NCBI GenBank assembly: GCA_958510875.1
Contig: OY294067.1
Coordinates: forward strand, 194,625,322-194,689,321
Length of the DNA: 64,000 nucleotides
From: Endomychus coccineus
Taxonomy: Eukaryota; Arthropoda; Insecta; Coleoptera; Endomychidae
Direction of reading: 5' to 3'
In this document: one piece after another, positions 21,764-32,822 of the stretch
Numbering within the stretch: the first letter of the stretch is position 1
Layout of the letters: each line of letters opens with the position of its first letter
Translations under genes and position numbers: made by a program
Notes under the pieces: generated by a model
What the model was told of the DNA's origin: nothing
Databases searched by the model: none
Seen by the model: only the letters and a program-made list of their open reading frames with translations

Positions 21764-22450
21764 ATGGAGACTGTTCAATAAGAGCACACACTACCAATCG
21801 AGAATTTAGATTTGAAAGTTAAGTCTAATGGCGTTGGTAAACATGGTAAATTGTTACCAGACTCTTTTCGCGCCATAATTTGTGGTCCGAGTGGGTGTGG
21901 TAAGACGAACGTGATGTTATCGCTATTATTCAATCCGAATGGTGCGAAGTTTAGAAATGTTTACATATACTCGAAATCATTATATCAACCCAAGTATAAA
22001 CTATTGCAGGAAGTTTTAGATCAAGTTAAAGGAGTTGGTTATTTCCCTTATAAAGATAATGAAGAAATTATAAGTCCAAACAAGGCTAAACCTGATTCTA
22101 TCTTTCTCTTTGATGACATAGCTTGCGAGGGGCAACAGAAAATTCGCGAATATTCTTCGATGTGTAGACATAAGAATATAGATGCAGCGTATTTATGTCA
22201 AACGTACTCGAAAATACCTAAACAATTGATTCGCGATAATTGTAATCTGATTGTTTTATTTAAACAGGATGAAATAAATCTAAAGCATGTTTTCGATGAA
22301 CACGTATCTCCCGATATCGATTTCAATCAATTCAAAAAGATGTGTTGCATGTGTTGGTCAAAGAATTTCGGTACTTTGGTAATCGCGAAAGATTTTGATT
22401 TAAATAACGGTAGATATCGCAAAGGCTTTGATATTTATATAAGAACATAA
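21764..22450 (+). pseudogene. FtsK/HerA-type (A32-like) genome-packaging ATPase
   Basis: The open frame has Walker A GPSGCGKTNV near residue 30, Walker B SIFLFDDIACEG and a sensor-like YLCQTYSKIPKQL, ending DFDLNNGRYRKGFDIYI. Length (about 215-230 residues) is normal for the Maverick packaging ATPase, which drives DNA into capsids. The best ATG (21764) is in frame but is followed at codon 6 by TAA (21779-21781), leaving no ATG before the conserved part. It is divergently transcribed from the PLA2/protease gene with about 70 bp between them, which must hold both promoters. It is functional only if a non-ATG start is used. Confidence 0.85.
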
Positions 22451-22477
22451 AATATGTGAATGAATTACATATACAAA

Positions 22478-23308
22478 ATGGACGTGGCGCAGTTAACACG
22501 TAAATGAAAAATCGCGGAATTGAGTAAGTCTATTAGAAAAAAATATCTAGCCTTGAAACTGGGTAAATCTGAAGAAGATGAATCGATAGAACAACTATTT
22601 AAACCTATAGCCGAACCTCTGAAGGAAATTGTGAAATCTTCAAAAAAATCGAGTCCTGTACATGTAAAAAAGGAGGAGCTGGAGGAAGAAGTGAAAGAAG
22701 AATCAGCCGATGAAACCTTCGATGAGGAGGATGTGTTTGAGGAGCCATCCATTACTCATTATCCGCAAGTTGCTCGAAAATATATTGCAGATCATTGGGG
22801 TGAGAGTGAAAAAATCGATAAATTATATGGACCTGTTTTTGATGCTAGCTCTGCTGGGTGGAGACTAGGTCAAAAGGAAATAGAATTCGGCGAAAATATC
22901 GAAACAGAGGGGTATATCACGAAGGGAACACCTGGATTATATGAACTCATATTTTACGATTCACCTACAAACTATACAAATAAAGATAAAGCTGCATATA
23001 AAGAAATTTTGGTATTAACTAGTACACATAAAAATATTAGCGGATATCTAAAAGGTAGTACGAGACCGAAGTATAGAAATATCATCAAACCTTTGGTTAC
23101 AAGTGGTGGTATTGGTTCCACCTCTGGTAAAGGGATGCATTTGAAGTATAACGATGATGCTATAGAGTATATCTTTTGGGATAATCCTAACGAGCTCGTG
23201 GAGCGGTTGAGACTTTTGATAGCATCACAACAAGCTGGGAATACATCGCATGATAATGAGATTGTTGCAATAATAAATGAACTTAGAGAAGCAGATATCA
23301 TATATTAG
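22478..23308 (+). pseudogene. DUF8207-like Maverick protein
   Basis: About 265 codons. The N-terminal part is helical and acidic with a Ser/Lys-rich linker (KSSKKSSPVHVKKEEL, then many Glu). The C-terminal half carries KIDKLYGPVFDASSAGWRLG, KGTPGLYELIFYDSPTNYT and a YKEILVLTSTHKN block, a domain I know as DUF8207 from insect Maverick-like proteins. The function is unknown. The ATG at 22478 is in frame but followed by TGA at 22505-22507, so like the ATPase gene it has a stop within ten codons of its start. The head-to-tail spacing to its neighbours suggests a shared late transcript. Confidence 0.75.
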
Positions 23309-23341
23309 TAATGGTTATTTCCATTTTTAATCATTTACATA

Positions 23342-24278
23342 ATGAGTCTTGATAAGTTTGGGAGGCGATCAGATGGTATTGGTTCTGTCGATGCTTTTTG
23401 GCGTAGATCGATGTTTATGAACATTCTGAAACATACACCTGATGGTGATGTAGATATGGAAAATTCGAAAATTAGTAATGTGAAAATACCTATCTCTGAT
23501 AATGATGTCGCGAACAAAGCATATGTAGATAACACTATCACTAGAGTGAATGCGAATTCAAGTGAAGTTCTTGTAAAGTATGCAGCCATTCATATAAACG
23601 TTAATAACATCATGAATTCCTCAATTCCAAGTTTAACACGATTAATAGATGCACTTCGCGAAGATTTGAAGATCCTTCATACCGAAATACAGTCACACAA
23701 CAATTAAAGTGATGTCAACTCTACAGCTATAAAACAGAGTATACATAATGAGGGGGGTTACCTTCACATCGAAAATAAAAAATTCACAGACTCTCTGATT
23801 GCTTCTACAACGCAAAATAGAATTAAAACTTGTAGATGGTATGATAGCATCGTTCAAAACTAATAAAGCAAATGAGGCAAATCTCGAAAAATTATTGAAG
23901 AAAATAAGTGAAGACTATAAAACACTCGTCAGTAACGATCAAGAAAACAATTCGAAGTATAACAACCTATTCGATAGTATACAGACCATGAATAGTAAAC
24001 TGATAACTATAGAATTAGACTATAAAACGCGTAGTACCAATGATCAGACCATGACCACACGTATACAGACCATCGAAAGCAAAGTGTTCCAAATAGAACA
24101 AGCGATTGATGTCATCATCAGTTTGACTACGGGTGCTACGCTGAAGATGCCAAAAAAAGCAAAAGGTGAAGCCGCCTCATCTCATCATCCTTATAAAAGA
24201 GCTCCTACCACCTCACCACCACCACAAAAGTTATTAGCTTCATCAACGTCGATCGACCCAAAAAATGATGAAGGGTAA
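23342..24278 (+). pseudogene. Fibre/spike-like coiled-coil protein, one stop and one frameshift
   Basis: Starts at ATG 23342. Early in the protein, GDVDMENSKISNVKIPISDN followed by DVANKAYVD reads like the repeat that caps phage and viral tail fibres (DxDMxxxKIxNxxxPxxxxDxxxKxYVD). After a TAA at about 23705 the same frame stays open for ~50 codons, then a shift moves to the 160-codon frame rich in heptads (EANLEKLLKKISEDYKTL, TRIQTIESKVFQIEQAID), with two imperfect repeats around 'RSTNDQTMTTRIQTIESKV'. It ends in a Pro/Ser/Lys tail. A trimeric attachment fibre is a reasonable inference from context and heptads. Its 3' end overlaps the integrase start by 14 bp. Confidence 0.6.
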
Positions 24279-25177
24279 GGCGCAGGTGGTTGACGAGCTT
24301 CATAAGCCTGTTAGAAAGAATTTTAAACGTCGCAGAACAATCATAAAAGGGTTGGATGACTTGTGGCAAATGGATCTTGCCGAAATGGGTAATTATGCGC
24401 GCGAAAATCGTGGATTCAAATACATTTTGGGGGTGATCGATTGCTTCTCGAAATTTCTATGGACACGCCCGCTGAAAACCAAATCGGCTGAAGAGGTTCG
24501 GAAAGCTGTCAGTTCCATATTGCTGGAAGGGCATCGTAAACCTAGGAATCTACAAAGCGATCAGGGTAAAGAATTCTTCAATAAACACTTTGATGAGTTA
24601 ATGAAGAAACATAAAATCAATCATTATAATACGTATTCTATGAAAAAAGCTGCTGTTGCCGAACGTGTCATTCGAACGTTGAAAGAAGCGATCTACAAAC
24701 AATTCAGTCTGAGCGGGAAATATAAATGGTTGGATATACTTAAAGAAGTCACTGAAAGATATAATAAACGTAAGCATAGAACTATAAAGATGGCTCCGTT
24801 TAAGGTTACGAAACAGAATGAGAGTCTGATATTGAAGCAATCCTACTCACACATCAAGTTGGCTCTGCCTCACAAATACAACGTTGGGGATGTTGTGCGA
24901 ATAAGTAAGGCTAAACATATTTTTGAGAAGGGGTATACCCCTAATTGGAGTGCGGAATTATTCAAAATTACTGCTGTGAGGATTACCAACCCTGTCACTT
25001 ATCTGTTGGAAGATATGAACAGCTCACCAATCAGCGGTTGTTTCTATGAAGTAGAATTGCAGAAAACCAGATGTCTATTTGATAGAGAAGGTGCTCCGAA
25101 AAAAGGGAGATAAAATTTATGTGAAATGGTATGGTATAAAAGAGAAAAGTTGGAGCGAAAATTCTGATGTTGTATAA
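24265..25177 (+). pseudogene. Maverick DDE integrase with C-terminal chromo-like domain, frameshifted near its end
   Basis: ATG 24265. The retrovirus-type core shows the triad: DLWQMDLAEMG (Asp), NLQSDQGKEFFN (Asp) and AAVAERVIRTLKEA (Glu), with a basic N-terminal arm. An SH3-like stretch follows (YNVGDVVRISKAKHIFEKGY). The open frame stops at 25113, but the next frame continues with YVKWYGIKEKSWSE to a stop at 25177, a chromo-like tail normally fused to these integrases. The shift lies in the A/G-run aaaaaaggg. The enzyme inserts element DNA and makes the 6-bp target duplication. All catalytic residues are intact; only the tail is lost. Confidence 0.85.
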
Positions 25178-25249
25178 TCTGCGCATGTCTCAATAAAATA
25201 TTTGAGGGTTCAACCAAGTCTGACTCTAACAATCAATCAGTTTTTGAAA

Positions 25250-25856
25250 ATGTCTTCACAATTATACAACAGTTTTGTTCATAATGTGTTTACCACCGTG
25301 TACGATGCAAAAAAAATTTATAAGTGTATGTCCGAGTTTGATGAAAATCCTCGAAGAATTACAATTACCATCTAAAAATTGGATAATCGCAGGAGAATTT
25401 GTAACGTTCATTATTGGAGCCGTCAAGGAATACGCGTATGTGGATATTTTCTATTTTGGGGGAGATTTCAATCCACCCGAAAACGATTGGGAGATAATTG
25501 ATATGAATGTTGAAGGCTACTTTATATACGAAAATAGATGGAAGAAATTCATATTACATCAAATTCCTGGTATAATCCAAAAACCGGGGTCCTATATACT
25601 TGATTGTTACAGAATGCTACATGAAATTGATGTTGATTTTTATCGGATCGCGCTTCTGCCTTACCGCTGTGAAATAATGGATCTACGGGGGATTCGTAGA
25701 GGAACTTCTGATAAAACTTTCTTCTTCGACTCATACATAGTCGATGGGGAACGCAACCAACACCACAAATTTTCTCTTCCCCCTACACTTCAAGTTTTAT
25801 GCTTTGATGTTCTCATCCAAACTTCCAATCAAATCAAAGAAATATGCTGTCGATGA
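25250..25856 (+). CDS. Conserved element protein 'KNWIIAG', unknown function
   Basis: The conserved body runs from about 25338: LMKILEELQLPSKNWIIAGE, a DIFYFGGDFNPPENDWEIID block, ILHQIPGIIQKPGSYILDC and VDFYRIALLPYRCEIMD, ending LQVLCFDVLIQTSNQIKEI. Homologues are in both arms of the palindromic element (32823-33353 minus; 36300-36880 plus). The ATG at 25250 (MSSQLYNSFVHNVF) is also conserved in those copies but is in a different frame from the body, so either there is a small frameshift or translation begins inside. It lies directly downstream of the integrase. I do not recognise a catalytic motif. Confidence 0.6.
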
Positions 25857-25936
25857 TGAATGATCTGCGCATGTGTGAATGAATATTTGTGAGTGTAGCT
25901 TCAACTATATCAAAAGAATCGATCAGTTGCTGAAAA

Positions 25937-26656
25937 ATGTTCTCTCAAGACAGTGGTTATGAGAGCGTATCTGCTGCTGCTACAACAAATAGCGAGGTTA
26001 GTGATGATGACGTAAACGCCTCTAGGGAGTTGGATAAAATTTTGGATGCTACCAAAGATGAGAAATTTCTATTAATGAATTCAATTTATTCTGTGGGATA
26101 TAATAATTTGGAAATAAGATGTGGTTTAAGTCCTGCACGAACTCTAAGTCCTACAATCACACTAAACAGCTGTTCTAATCAGTACACAAAACTTACCTTT
26201 GGATTTGAGGAATGGAACCAGTTTATATTCTTTCTACAAACGAAAATCGACGACTTCTTCGAGAGTCTACATGCAGATTTTGATTCTACACCTGTAGCGT
26301 GTGGTGATTTTTGTCTAATATCACAGCTGGTTTATGTGAATAATGTTAAAGTGCTTCAAGTTATCAAGAATGATGTTCACTTTTGGTTGGGTGAGGAAGA
26401 TGTTCGAGAAATTATCGAAATCAACGATAAAGTGCTAGCACATAGAGTATCTTTTCTAGAACAATTAGGGTTCCGTGCTTACTATTACAACGTGATTGGT
26501 CTAATAAAAAATTCATCCATGAGGTATCATGCCAATGACGTAGAACTTTTACAAAGTTTTATCGATGCCTCATCACCTGATCGTTTATTAAGTATGACAC
26601 TTAGAGAATATGTATTTTATTCTATGACTAAAGTTATGAATGATTTTCTCGAATAA
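25937..26656 (+). CDS. Unknown 239-residue Maverick protein
   Basis: An intact frame from ATG 25937 (MFSQDSGYESVSAAA). A Ser/Asp-rich N-terminus is followed by a compact mixed domain (LTFGFEEWNQFIFFLQTKID, FCLISQLVYVNNVKVLQVI, WLGEEDVREIIEINDKV) and a helical tail. Truncated relatives occur in the palindromic element: a start-like MFSKDS at about 35213, and short internal bits near 33970 and 35920 (DFDPTPVA-like, compared with DFDSTPVACG here). The ligand-binding-looking beta segment could be nucleic-acid binding but I have no motif to support this. It is the last gene before the inserted palindrome. Confidence 0.6.
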   Translation: MFSQDSGYESVSAAATTNSEVSDDDVNASRELDKILDATKDEKFLLMNSIYSVGYNNLEIRCGLSPARTLSPTITLNSCSNQYTKLTFGFEEWNQFIFFLQTKIDDFFESLHADFDSTPVACGDFCLISQLVYVNNVKVLQVIKNDVHFWLGEEDVREIIEINDKVLAHRVSFLEQLGFRAYYYNVIGLIKNSSMRYHANDVELLQSFIDASSPDRLLSMTLREYVFYSMTKVMNDFLE

Positions 26657-26804
26657 ATCATTAATTGAATATACTAGTCTTTTATTTAATTCCTGATGAA
26701 TCTGGAAAAATGTATCAGCAATCCTCACCTCCCTCACCACTACTTTCCTCTCACGCTCTCTGTATAAGGAAATGAAACACAACATAGTGATAAGATTGTT
26801 TTTA

Positions 26805-26943
26805 TTTTCAAATATTTCATAAAATTTGTTACACTATACATAGTTGAAATGCACCCCTCTCTCTCTCTCTGTTTGAGAGCGGTAGTAAATATAAAACGTA
26901 TAGAAGAACATTCAAAATCATATATTATCATTAGGAATCTCTT
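26805..26943. repeat. Duplicated 3' end of the PolB region (direct copy of 42624-42810)
   Basis: About 140 bp, from caaatatttcataaaatttg through the ctctctctctgtttgagag run to taggaatctcttga. The same DNA, same orientation, follows the palindromic element at 42624 onward, where it is the 3' flank and last codons of the polymerase gene. This copy lacks about 55 bp of the polymerase C-terminus. A short tandem duplication existed, and the palindromic element sits at the junction. Confidence 0.8.
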
Positions 26944-26949
26944 GACAAA
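26944..26949. other. Left target duplication of inner palindromic element (GACAAA)
   Basis: GACAAA precedes the terminus AGTAGATT and is repeated at 42623-42628 directly after AATCTACT. Confidence 0.85.
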
Positions 26950-27049
26950 AGTAGATTAAGTGGGCTACTTCTCCACCAGGAAGTGACGTCATCGACCGGA
27001 TGTTGCGCACGCAACTTCGGATGTAACGTTACTAACCCGCGAAATTCAA

Positions 27050-30000
27050 ACGTGTCCATAGAGCTTACGATGAGTACAGAACTTTCGACCATAGAGGTCT
27101 GGGTCATAGAATGCGAGGTTGGTTGTATGTGACGTCATCGACCCGCGAAATTCAAACGTGTCCTTAGAGCTTACGTAGAGGTGTGTTGTTTGATGTTTAT
27201 CATGGCCGACGTTGGAACCGAATGTCAGAAGAGTAAACGTCAAAACCACAATATGACTGATGCTGTAGCTACATCGCCACCATCTTTTAATGAACTGATG
27301 AACTATTATACTTAAATGTCAATGTCAGACCAGTTAACTTCGAATGACTACATCTATGAATAAACCGATCAACCGTAATGCATACCTGTCAACGTCAGAA
27401 ATGTTAACGTCAAGGGATGACATCTATGAGGCTACAATTCAAAATATGACTGATGTTATAGCTACATCGTCGCCATCTTTTAATGAACCGATGAACTATC
27501 ATACTTAAATGTCAATGTCAGAACAGTTAACTTCAAATGGCTACATCTATGAATGAACCGATCAACCGTCATGGGTACCTGTCAACGTCAAAGGACGACA
27601 TCTATGAGGTATCTTGTTAATGTTTTTGCGCGGGAAATTTATGAACCGATGAACTATCATAGCTGGATGTCAATGTCAGAACAGTTAACGTCAAAGGACG
27701 ACATCTATGAGACTCCAATTCAAAATGTTACCGATGTTGTAGCCTATATCGCCATCTATCACTAAACCGATGAACTATCATAGCTGAATGTCAATGTCAG
27801 AACAGTTAACGTCAAAGGACGACATCTATGAGGTATTTTGTTAATGTTTTCGAGCGGGAAGTTCCATCTCAATTCAAAAAAACGATATATTAATGAACTA
27901 TTATAGCTTGATGTCCATGTCAGAACAGCTAACGTCAAAGGACGACATCTATGAGGTGTTTTGCTGATGTTTGCGCGAGGAATTTCAAAAGTTTGACTCA
28001 TGTTGTAGCTATACTGTCATTAATTATTGAACCACACCGTAATTCCAAAAATAATGAACTTCTATGAGGTATCTTGTTAATGTTTTTGAGGGGGAAATTT
28101 ATGAACCGATGAACTATCATGGCTGGATGTCAATGTCAGAACCGTTAACGTCAAAGGACGACATCTATGAGACTCCAATTCAAAATGTTACCGATGTTGT
28201 AGCTTATATTGCCATCTAATAATAAACCGATGAACTATCATAGATGAATGTCAATGTCAGAACAGTTAACGTCAAAGGACGACATCTATGAGGTATTTTG
28301 TTAATGTTTTCGAGCGGGAAGTTTCATCTCAATTCAAAAAACGATATATTAATGAACTATCATAGCTTGATGTCCATGTCAGAACAGCTAACGCCAAAGG
28401 ACGACATCTATGAGGTGTTTTGTTGATGTTTGCGCGAGGAATTTCAAAAATTTGACTCATGTTGTAGCTATACTGTCATTTATTATTGAACCACACCGTA
28501 ATTCCAAAAATAATGAACTTTTAAAATAACCTACAAATTTCCTCAACGTTAAATGATTACTTACGTATGTGAAATTATTACACCAGAAACCACATTGAGT
28601 ATATGAGAACACGTGGAAGCAATTAATTTTGCATACACCTGCGTCATCACATTCAGTTTATACGAGAATAACAGCGCGTATAAATGAGTACAATGGGACT
28701 CACTCATTAGGTAAACTATGAAATTCGGTGTCATGGCGGCTATCGCGGGAATTTAAAACGAGGTGTCTGTTACGTGGATCTTCAACGAGATGTTGTGGCG
28801 TCTGTCACGTGAAATGTCATGGCAGCTATCGCAGGAATTTCAAACAAGGTGTCTGTTTCGTGGATCTTCAACGAGGTGTCGTGGCGTATTTCACGTGGGT
28901 CTTAAACAGAATAGAACTGTTTTAGAACCTAAATTACACAAAACAATACCAAATTGAGAGGTATAATAGCTACAGCTGCAGCACTATCAACCGTCATGCA
29001 TACCTGTAAACGTCAGAAATGTTAACGTCAAAAGACGACATCTATGAGGTACTTATGTAATGTTTGCGTGGGAAATTTATGAATCGATGACTATCATGGC
29101 TAGATGTCAATGTTAGAACAGTTAACGTCAAAGGCTGACATCTATGAGACTCCAATTCAAAATATAACTGATGTTGTAGCTATATCGCCATCTATTAATA
29201 AACCGATGAACTATCACACCTGAATGTCAATGTCAGAACAGTTAACGTCAAAGGACGACATCTATGAGATATTTTGTTAATGTTTTTGCGCGGGAAGTCC
29301 CATCTCAATTCAAAATATGATCTATTAGTGAACCGGTGAACTATCATGACTGGATGTCAATCTCAGAACAGTTAACGTCAAAGGACAACATCTATGAGAC
29401 CCCAATTCAAAATATTACTATATCGCCATCTATTGATAAACCGATGAACTATCACACCTGAATGTCAATGTTAGAACAGTTAACGTCAAAGGACGACATC
29501 TATGAGATATTTTGTTAATGTTTTTGCGCGGGAAGTCTCATGTCAATTCAAAATATGATCTATTAGTGAACCGGTGAACTATCATGACTGGATGTCAATC
29601 TCAGAACAGTTAACGTCAAAGGACAACATCTATGAGACCCCAATTCAAAATATTACTATATCGCCATCTATTGATAAACCGATGAACTATCACAACTGAA
29701 TGTCAATGTCAGAACAGTTAACGTCAAAGGACGATATCTATGAGGTATTTTGCTAAAGTTTTTGCGCGGGAGATGCTTATCGATTCAAAATATGATCTAT
29801 TAATGAACCGATGAACTGTCATAGCTGAATGTCAATGTCAGAACAGTAAACGTAAGAGGACGACACCTATGAGACCCCAATTCAAAATATTACTGATTCT
29901 GTAGATATATCGCCATCTATTATTAAACCGATGAACTATCATAGTTAAATATCAATTTCGGAACAGCTAACGTCAAGGACGACATCTATGAGGTGTTTTG

Positions 30001-30060
30001 GTAACGTTTTGTCTGGAAATCACTCTCAAAATTAAAAATTGTCACTTATATTGTAGCTAT
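27050..30060 (+). repeat. Satellite-like modules in left arm
   Basis: Repeated modules of roughly 110-170 bp built on gtcagaacagttaacgtcaa, then aggacgacatctatgag, alternating with aaaccgatgaactatcat and aattcaaaatatgac pieces. Higher-order repeats of about 330-540 bp are visible (27640-28010 versus 28100-28480; 29220-29400 versus 29430-29700). The sub-block 28715-28960 is a different minisatellite (acgaggtgtctgtt and cgtggatcttcaacgag modules). The outermost 200 bp carry two TGACGTCA palindromes (about 26987, 27132). Frames such as 27553-27765 are repeat artefacts. Confidence 0.85.
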
Positions 30061-30890
30061 ATTGTCGTTCATTAATACCACACCCTAATCTCAAGATAAT
30101 GAACCAGCAAAATAACCTAGAAATGTCCTCAACGTTAAATGTCTACTTACATATATGAAGTCTTTACACCAAAAGCACATTAAGTATTAAGTATTCATTT
30201 CTACATGCACCTGCGTCATCACATTCACTTTATACTGATTATGAGAACGACAACAGTCGTACAATGAGAGGAATTCATTAAGTAAACAAATAACAATGAG
30301 TGAATCATTTTTACTACAAACAATCTTTTGAATTTCGTTTAGGATTGAATGCGAAAATATTAAATTTGATTGTACATATCGATAGTTTGATTAAAATTCT
30401 AATAATGCATCCCAAACGTTATTTCGTTCATATTGGTTCACACTACATTTGAACGCGTATATTGTTCAAGTGCTTGGAATTGAAAATTCGAATTTTTGGA
30501 GCTTGAGTAATAAGAAATCTAAGGTATGGTGTTTATACTAGCGTGTGTATTGAAATCAAACTTTTGAGAATATCAATGAAATCATACAATTCCAGCAGCC
30601 CGAAGGTTTGTTTGCAATTTTACGAATGATGATGAAGGATAAAAATGAATATTTTAACTTTTCTTTATAACTTAGGTATTGACGTAACGTATAAAACTCA
30701 TAATAATTCGGAACGATTGATTTTTATTGTTATCCACGATTGTCAACCTATATCTAAATCAGTTCGAGATGCAGACTTTTCAATTTATCGATATTTCGAA
30801 AGCCCACTTATACTGAACTAAGAATTTACAATACTTCAAACTATCCATTTCGCTTAAAATATACATAGCAGTATATTATAGAAACTTTGT
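30061..30890. other. Non-coding part of left arm
   Basis: AT-rich, with no gene recognised. It mirrors 38900-39590. It contains the stretch gataaaaatcaatcgttt-like (as complement) that recurs near 34030, 35000 and 35860, a dispersed module within the element. Confidence 0.5.
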
Positions 30891-30919
30891 TAAAGATCAC
30901 ATGTTATATAAAAATCGAA

Positions 30920-31230
30920 AGATTCGAGATGTAGACTCATGAGCTCTAGAAGCCTTAGGATCAGTTGCAAGAGGTGCAAGTGCTATCGAAAATACGGTGG
31001 TTAACCAGCTAAAAACAACGGAACGCATTGGGTAGCGTTCAGAAAAAAATCGATAACGATGTGGAATATTTTGATTGTTTTGGAAATTTGAAGCCACCAA
31101 AGGAACTCGTTCAATATTTGGGTGGGAACGTTAGGATTCTCTACAATAACTACACCTATCAGAACTATAATCAAGTGATATGTGAACAGTGTGCTTGAAT
31201 TTTCTCACCGAAATTGTCGAAAGTATCAAT
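30920..31230 (+). pseudogene. Internally deleted PLA2/adenain gene remnant (left arm)
   Basis: Codes a piece of the hydrophobic peptide (ALGSVARGASAIENT-like) joined almost directly to the middle of the adenain-type protease (FRKKIDNDVEYFDCFGNLK, VRILYNNYTYQNYNQVI), then loses frame. Compared with 20569-21695 the PLA2 domain and the start of the protease, including part of the His region, are deleted. The catalytic Cys context CGH has become CE(Q). It precedes protein A, whereas the outer element has the capsid and penton genes between them. Confidence 0.7.
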
Positions 31231-31288
31231 TAAACCTTAGTCAGTCTATATCGAAACATCAAGCGAATCGCATTCACATCGTATTATC

Positions 31289-31846
31289 ATGAGAATCGCA
31301 TTAGTTGACATTCAGGGGTTCTTCATTGACGATGCCTTCCATCCAAAAGAAATGTGTATACAAATTGGATTCAAACGTCATTATTCCTTATTCAAACCGC
31401 ACACATCTTATTCATCGCTAAATGCAAAGGAGCGAAAGTCCGTATGGTATTTACAAAAGTCTTATCATGGACTCGATTATGCATCTGGAAATGTGGATTA
31501 TGAAGAAATAAATAATATTCTTAAATCGATTCAACTATGTGCAGTCGACTATATTTATGTTCGTGGTCAGCAAAAAGCAGAGTTTTTGAGAAGGAAGTGT
31601 ATAGAATTGGATATTTTCCCACACATCGTAGATGTTCACAGTTTCGATGGTACTAACTGTGAAACGGGGAAATTCGAGCAAACAAACAACTTGACCTGTC
31701 TGAATCATCGTAATGACGGTGGTAAATACATGTGTGCAGTTCAACATGTGGATAGATCACAGCAGTGGTTTCTGAATGTAATACTACCTAAATTATATGT
31801 ATTTTCTGAAATAAATAATATTATTACACCTATCTCCTTTATATAA
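31289..31846 (+). CDS. DIQ-family protein A (left arm copy)
   Basis: An intact 185-codon frame from ATG 31289: MRIALVDIQGFFIDDAFHPK, HYSLFKPHTSYSSLNAKE, SYHGLDYASGNVDYEEI, AVDYIYVRGQQKAEFLRRK, and a Cys/His tail ending CLNHRNDGGKYMC. The right-arm copy stops 17 codons earlier (VILPK then stop); here the stop is changed and the frame runs on into the spacer. The open frame in both arms, despite surrounding decay, argues that A was under constraint recently. Function unknown; see protein B for the shared skeleton. Confidence 0.75.
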   Translation: MRIALVDIQGFFIDDAFHPKEMCIQIGFKRHYSLFKPHTSYSSLNAKERKSVWYLQKSYHGLDYASGNVDYEEINNILKSIQLCAVDYIYVRGQQKAEFLRRKCIELDIFPHIVDVHSFDGTNCETGKFEQTNNLTCLNHRNDGGKYMCAVQHVDRSQQWFLNVILPKLYVFSEINNIITPISFI

Positions 31847-32275
31847 TTATTTATTCAGATGGTAAATAGCTTTGTTTACATTTTTAACAAACCTTTTCAA
31901 TATTAATACTGATAAAGAAGATAAAATAGCATACAAAATTGCTAAAATTTTATGAATAACTCCTAGTGTGGATGATGATGATATTGTCTCTTGTATAAGA
32001 TGTGGTAAACATGATGATTGCCATTCAGCGATATGCTTCATCACTTCGATCATGGAATAAGAGTTTGAGTTTATAATGTATGATTGTCTTGTGGAATGTT
32101 AAACGTGAATACCTCCAATTGGTTATCGTTGATTTATTGTAAAATTCATTGGGGAAGGTAACACTCCCCCACAAAATTTGTTTTTAACACCCCCACTCTC
32201 ATCATCCTCACTATTTACACTTAATTTGTTCAGCAGTCTTATAACTTTAATTTTATCTGCGTAATAATTCAAGTC
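31847..32275 (-). pseudogene. Small membrane protein (left arm copy), frameshifted
   Basis: The C-terminal 68 codons (31847-32053) are open and hold LIQETISSSSTLGVIHKIL and the hydrophobic helix ILAILYAILSSLSVLILKRF with a basic end. The N-terminal half (EYLRRLCEFVEKVHKL-like) is in another frame up to about 32330, partly overlapping the end of gene B. It matches the hAT-split gene at 10798-12697 in layout. Confidence 0.6.
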
Positions 32276-32280
32276 TCTTC

Positions 32281-32772
32281 TTAGTTTATGAACTTTTTCC
32301 ACGAATTCGCAAAGTCTGCGTAAGTATTCTTCAAAAGATATATTTGTAGAATGGGATTCACACTATTGGGGTGATGTAGACAGATAAATTCACAATTTCC
32401 TCGCTCTAATTTTGGACATTTACCTTTCAAATTCACCACTTCTACTCGATCTAACCCCAGTTTTTGGAACGCCCCCCGTAGAAACTTAGCTTTTATCTTT
32501 CCACATACATAAACAGTAGCATCCGGATCGATATTTTCCTTCAAAATTTCAAAAAATTCAGCATATTCCTGATAGCCTGAGTTCCATGGAATCCCGTGAT
32601 ATTTTTCACAATGAAATATTTTCTTCATTTGCCTCACGGATAGTTGATCCATCGATTTTGGTGGTTTGAATAGAAAATATTTCTCCAACCTTTTCTCACA
32701 GTCCAACAAAGAGAGTTGCTTGATATTATATACGTTTGAAGAAATCGGGAAACTTTGAACTATAGATGACAT
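32281..32772 (-). CDS. DIQ-family protein B (left arm copy), DIQ motif partly deleted
   Basis: 163 codons from ATG 32772. Compared with the right-arm copy it has lost 9 bp, removing the VVD/I residues of the DIQ motif (MSSIVQSFPISS instead of MSSIVVDIQSFPISS), in frame. The rest is conserved: YFLFKPPKSMDQLSVRQ, YHGIPWNSGYQEYAE, ATVYVCGKIKAKFLRG and NCEFICLHHPNSVNP. The C-terminus is altered by a frame change into the neighbouring gene. Confidence 0.65.
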   Translation of the reverse strand: MSSIVQSFPISSNVYNIKQLSLLDCEKRLEKYFLFKPPKSMDQLSVRQMKKIFHCEKYHGIPWNSGYQEYAEFFEILKENIDPDATVYVCGKIKAKFLRGAFQKLGLDRVEVVNLKGKCPKLERGNCEFICLHHPNSVNPILQIYLLKNTYADFANSWKKFIN

Positions 32773-32822
32773 TTCAAACTAGAATGATAAACTATTCAAA
32801 TATCTAGTTGCATATGCGTGGA

